Positions 62,028 through 64,000 of a stretch of 64,000 nt of DNA are shown piece by piece. The notes beneath the pieces are model-generated. The model searched no databases. It saw nothing but the letters and a program-made list of their open reading frames with translations, and was not told the DNA's origin. Each line of letters begins with the position of its first letter. Positions within the stretch are counted from its first letter, which is position 1. Both the position numbers and the translations under genes were made by a program. Source of the stretch: Caulobacter sp. FWC26 (GTDB lineage: Bacteria; Pseudomonadota; Alphaproteobacteria; Caulobacterales; Caulobacteraceae); contig NZ_CP033875.1 of NCBI RefSeq assembly GCF_002742645.2, positions 1,590,001 through 1,654,000 on the forward strand. The letters run 5' to 3'.

Positions 62028-64000
62028 ATGCTGCCGATCGAGAATGTCCTGCCCGCGCTGAAGGCGGCGCTGCTCGCAAACAACGCGACCGTGCTGGTTG
62101 CGCCGCCCGGCGCGGGTAAGACCACGGCCGTTCCGCTGGCCTTGTTGGACGCGCCGTGGGTCGAGGGACGAAAGATCATCGTGCTGGAGCCTCGTCGTCT
62201 GGCCGCCCGCGCGGCGGCCGCGCGCATGGCGTCCAATCTGGGCGAATCCGTTGGTGACACGGTTGGTTTTCGCGTCAGGCTCCAGTCGAAGGTATCGGCC
62301 AAGACACGGATCGAGGTTGTCACCGAGGGCGTGTTCACGCGAATGATTCTCGACGACCCCGGCCTGGACGGGGTCGCCGCCGTGCTGTTCGACGAGTTCC
62401 ACGAGCGCAGCCTCGACGCCGATCTCGGCCTTGCCTTCGCCCGCGACGTTCAAAGTGTGCTGCGCGAGGACCTGCGCCTGCTGATCATGTCGGCGACGCT
62501 GGACGGCGCCCGTATCTCCTCGCTCTTGAATGACGCGCCTGTCGTCGAGAGCCAGGGCCGCATGTTCCCGGTCGACACGCGCTACCTCGGCCGCGATGAG
62601 CGCCAGCGACTCGAAGAGCGCATCGGGCGGGCGGTCGAGCGGGCTCTGGCCGAGGAGAGCGGCTCGATCCTCGTGTTCCTGCCCGGTCAGGGCGAGATCC
62701 GGCGAGCGGAAGCCTGGCTGAACGAGCGCCTGCGTCGCCCCGACGTCGATATCGCGCCGCTCTATGGTGCGTTGGAGCCGGCGGCGCAGGATCGCGCCAT
62801 CTCTCCCGCCCCGTCTGGCCGCCGTAAGGTCGTGCTGGCCACCTCGATCGCCGAGACCAGCCTGACGATCGAAGGCGTGCGGGTGGTGATCGATGCGGGC
62901 CAGGCCCGTGTGCCGCGCTTTGATCCGGCCTCGGGCATCACGCGGCTGGAGACGGTGCGCGTCAGCCGCGCCGCCGCCGACCAGCGTCGTGGCCGCGCCG
63001 GCCGCACCGAGCCCGGCGTCTGCTACCGCCTGTGGGACGAGCCCGAGACCCGGTCGCTGCCGACCTTCGCCCGGCCCGAAATCCTGGAGGCGGACCTGTC
63101 GCGGCTGGCGCTGGATCTGGCGCGTTGGGGGACGAAGGATCCTGGCGACCTGACCTTCCTGGATCCGCCGCCCGCCGCCGCCTTCGCCGAAGCGCGGGCG
63201 CTGCTGACCCGCGTTCAGGCCCTGGACGCGCAGGGCGACCTGACCGCCCACGGCAAGGCGCTGGCCGACCTGCCGCTGCCGCCGCGTCTGGCGCACATGG
63301 TCGCGCGGGGGGCGGCCTCGGGCCAGGCCCGCGAGGCGGCCGAGATCGCCGCAGTGCTGACCGAGCAAGGGCTGGGCGGTCGCGATGTCGACCTGCGGCG
63401 GCGGCTGGAGGGCCTTCATCGGGATCGCTCGCCGCGCGGTCGCGACGCCCTGGCCTTGGTGGAACGCTGGAGTCGCGCGGCCGGCAGGCCTTCGGGCGCA
63501 AAGTCGCTCGAAATTGGGCTGCTGCTGGCCGAGGCCTATCCCGAACGTGTCGCCAAGGCGCGCGGCAAGCCCGGTGAGTTTCAGCTGGCCGGCGGGCGCG
63601 GCGTCTATCTGGAGCCGACCGATCCGCTGGCCCGCGAGGCCTGGCTGGCGATCGGCGAGCTGGGCGGCGGCGACAGCCGCGACCGCATCCTGCTGGCAGC
63701 CGCCGTCGACGAAGCGGACCTCCGCGAGACCTTCGCCGATCGCCTGGTCGCCGAGGATCGCCTGGAGACCACCGGCGGCAAGGTGCGCGCCAAGCGGCTG
63801 CTGCGTCTGGGCAAGCTCGTTTTGGAAGAGCGGCTAATCGAGAACCCCGATTCCGCCATGATCGCCGGCGCGCTGACGGACCAGGTCCGCGCCGAGGGGC
63901 TGTCGGCCCTGCGCCTGGGCGAGCGGGGCAGGGCGCTGCTGGACCGCGTGGCCTTCCTGCGCGCGGTCGATGGCGACGCCTGGCCCGACCTGTCGGAGGC
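62028..64000 (+). CDS. hrpB: ATP-dependent helicase HrpB (3' end missing)
   Basis: The first ~657 residues of a DEAH-type helicase, running off the right edge. It starts MLPIENVLPALKAAL. Motifs: I APPGAGKTTAVPLAL, II FDEFHERSLD (Phe in place of Ala-His of DEAH), III MSATLDG, then the helicase C domain with VLATSIAETSLTIEGV and VI QRRGRAGR. After this come the helicase-associated domain and the start of the HrpB-specific C-terminal region. Function of HrpB is poorly known; it is not essential in most bacteria. No operon partner is visible. Confidence 0.92.
   Translation, partial: MLPIENVLPALKAALLANNATVLVAPPGAGKTTAVPLALLDAPWVEGRKIIVLEPRRLAARAAAARMASNLGESVGDTVGFRVRLQSKVSAKTRIEVVTEGVFTRMILDDPGLDGVAAVLFDEFHERSLDADLGLAFARDVQSVLREDLRLLIMSATLDGARISSLLNDAPVVESQGRMFPVDTRYLGRDERQRLEERIGRAVERALAEESGSILVFLPGQGEIRRAEAWLNERLRRPDVDIAPLYGALEPAAQDRAISPAPSGRRKVVLATSIAETSLTIEGVRVVIDAGQARVPRFDPASGITRLETVRVSRAAADQRRGRAGRTEPGVCYRLWDEPETRSLPTFARPEILEADLSRLALDLARWGTKDPGDLTFLDPPPAAAFAEARALLTRVQALDAQGDLTAHGKALADLPLPPRLAHMVARGAASGQAREAAEIAAVLTEQGLGGRDVDLRRRLEGLHRDRSPRGRDALALVERWSRAAGRPSGAKSLEIGLLLAEAYPERVAKARGKPGEFQLAGGRGVYLEPTDPLAREAWLAIGELGGGDSRDRILLAAAVDEADLRETFADRLVAEDRLETTGGKVRAKRLLRLGKLVLEERLIENPDSAMIAGALTDQVRAEGLSALRLGERGRALLDRVAFLRAVDGDAWPDLSE

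Noticed and set aside
62013..63419. Minus-strand open frame of about 468 codons
   Set aside because: Antisense to hrpB, whose motifs are complete; no motif in the antisense product.
1..64000. tRNA, rRNA, CRISPR array, insertion sequence, prophage or attachment site
   Set aside because: None seen: no cloverleaf with conserved arms, no regular spaced repeats, no transposase or integrase frame, and gene content and codon use are uniform.

Overview
The window is about 67% GC, densely packed, and very probably from a Caulobacter-type alphaproteobacterium close to C. vibrioides/crescentus. Supporting signs are three TonB-dependent receptors, promoter-like TTGAC-N11-GCTA elements, GATTC (GANTC, CcrM-type) sites, many ATGA/GTGA start-stop overlaps, and a ceramide/anionic sphingolipid locus whose gene order matches what I remember of C. 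crescentus. No tRNA, rRNA, CRISPR array, prophage or insertion sequence was seen. The longest gene-free stretch is about 240 bp (27471-27708).

Layout. 1-2.8 kb: partial type-B carboxylesterase, LysR regulator, 5-dehydro-4-deoxyglucarate dehydratase. 2.9-6.2 kb: TonB receptor without a visible signal peptide, a haem-oxygenase-like putative di-iron protein, and a tiny DUF2256 zinc protein. 6.3-11.1 kb: DNA topoisomerase IB, Ku and three-domain LigD (non-homologous end joining), plus a very acidic small protein. 11.2-13.1 kb: dTDP-rhamnose genes rfbD and rfbA. 13.1-20.5 kb: two TonB receptors flanking an exported M1 metallopeptidase and a DUF6702 protein. 20.6-27.5 kb: sterol-desaturase-type hydroxylase, UDP-xylose synthase-type decarboxylase, ABC-2 exporter with a DesK/DesR-like two-component system, and L-lactate dehydrogenase.

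27.7-43.5 kb is the most striking region. It is a nearly self-contained sphingolipid locus: serine palmitoyltransferase, a dedicated acyl carrier protein, acyl-ACP synthetase, GNAT-type ceramide synthase, ceramide reductase, a lipid (ceramide) kinase, a CDP-alcohol phosphotransferase, a LicC-like cytidylyltransferase and a degenerate nucleotidyltransferase-like protein. It also contains LptF-, LptG- and LptC-like proteins and a polysaccharide-flippase-type membrane protein. Together these look like a make-decorate-and-export pathway for ceramide phosphoglycerates.

43.6-52.7 kb: a RutA/RutB-like pair, a tandem kappa-GST-like isomerase, a sulfatase with its own lipoprotein-type formylglycine-generating enzyme, haloalkane dehalogenase, DUF1330 protein, metallo-beta-lactamase-fold hydrolase and a TetR regulator. 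Two divergent promoters here share an operator-like motif. 52.8-64 kb: a single-chain EgtB-EgtD ergothioneine enzyme, small stress-type proteins, a DUF1345 membrane protein, an EF-hand lipoprotein, an OmpR-type two-component system whose kinase is frameshifted at a G8 tract, a glyoxalase-II-like hydrolase, an amino-acid permease, and the start of helicase HrpB.
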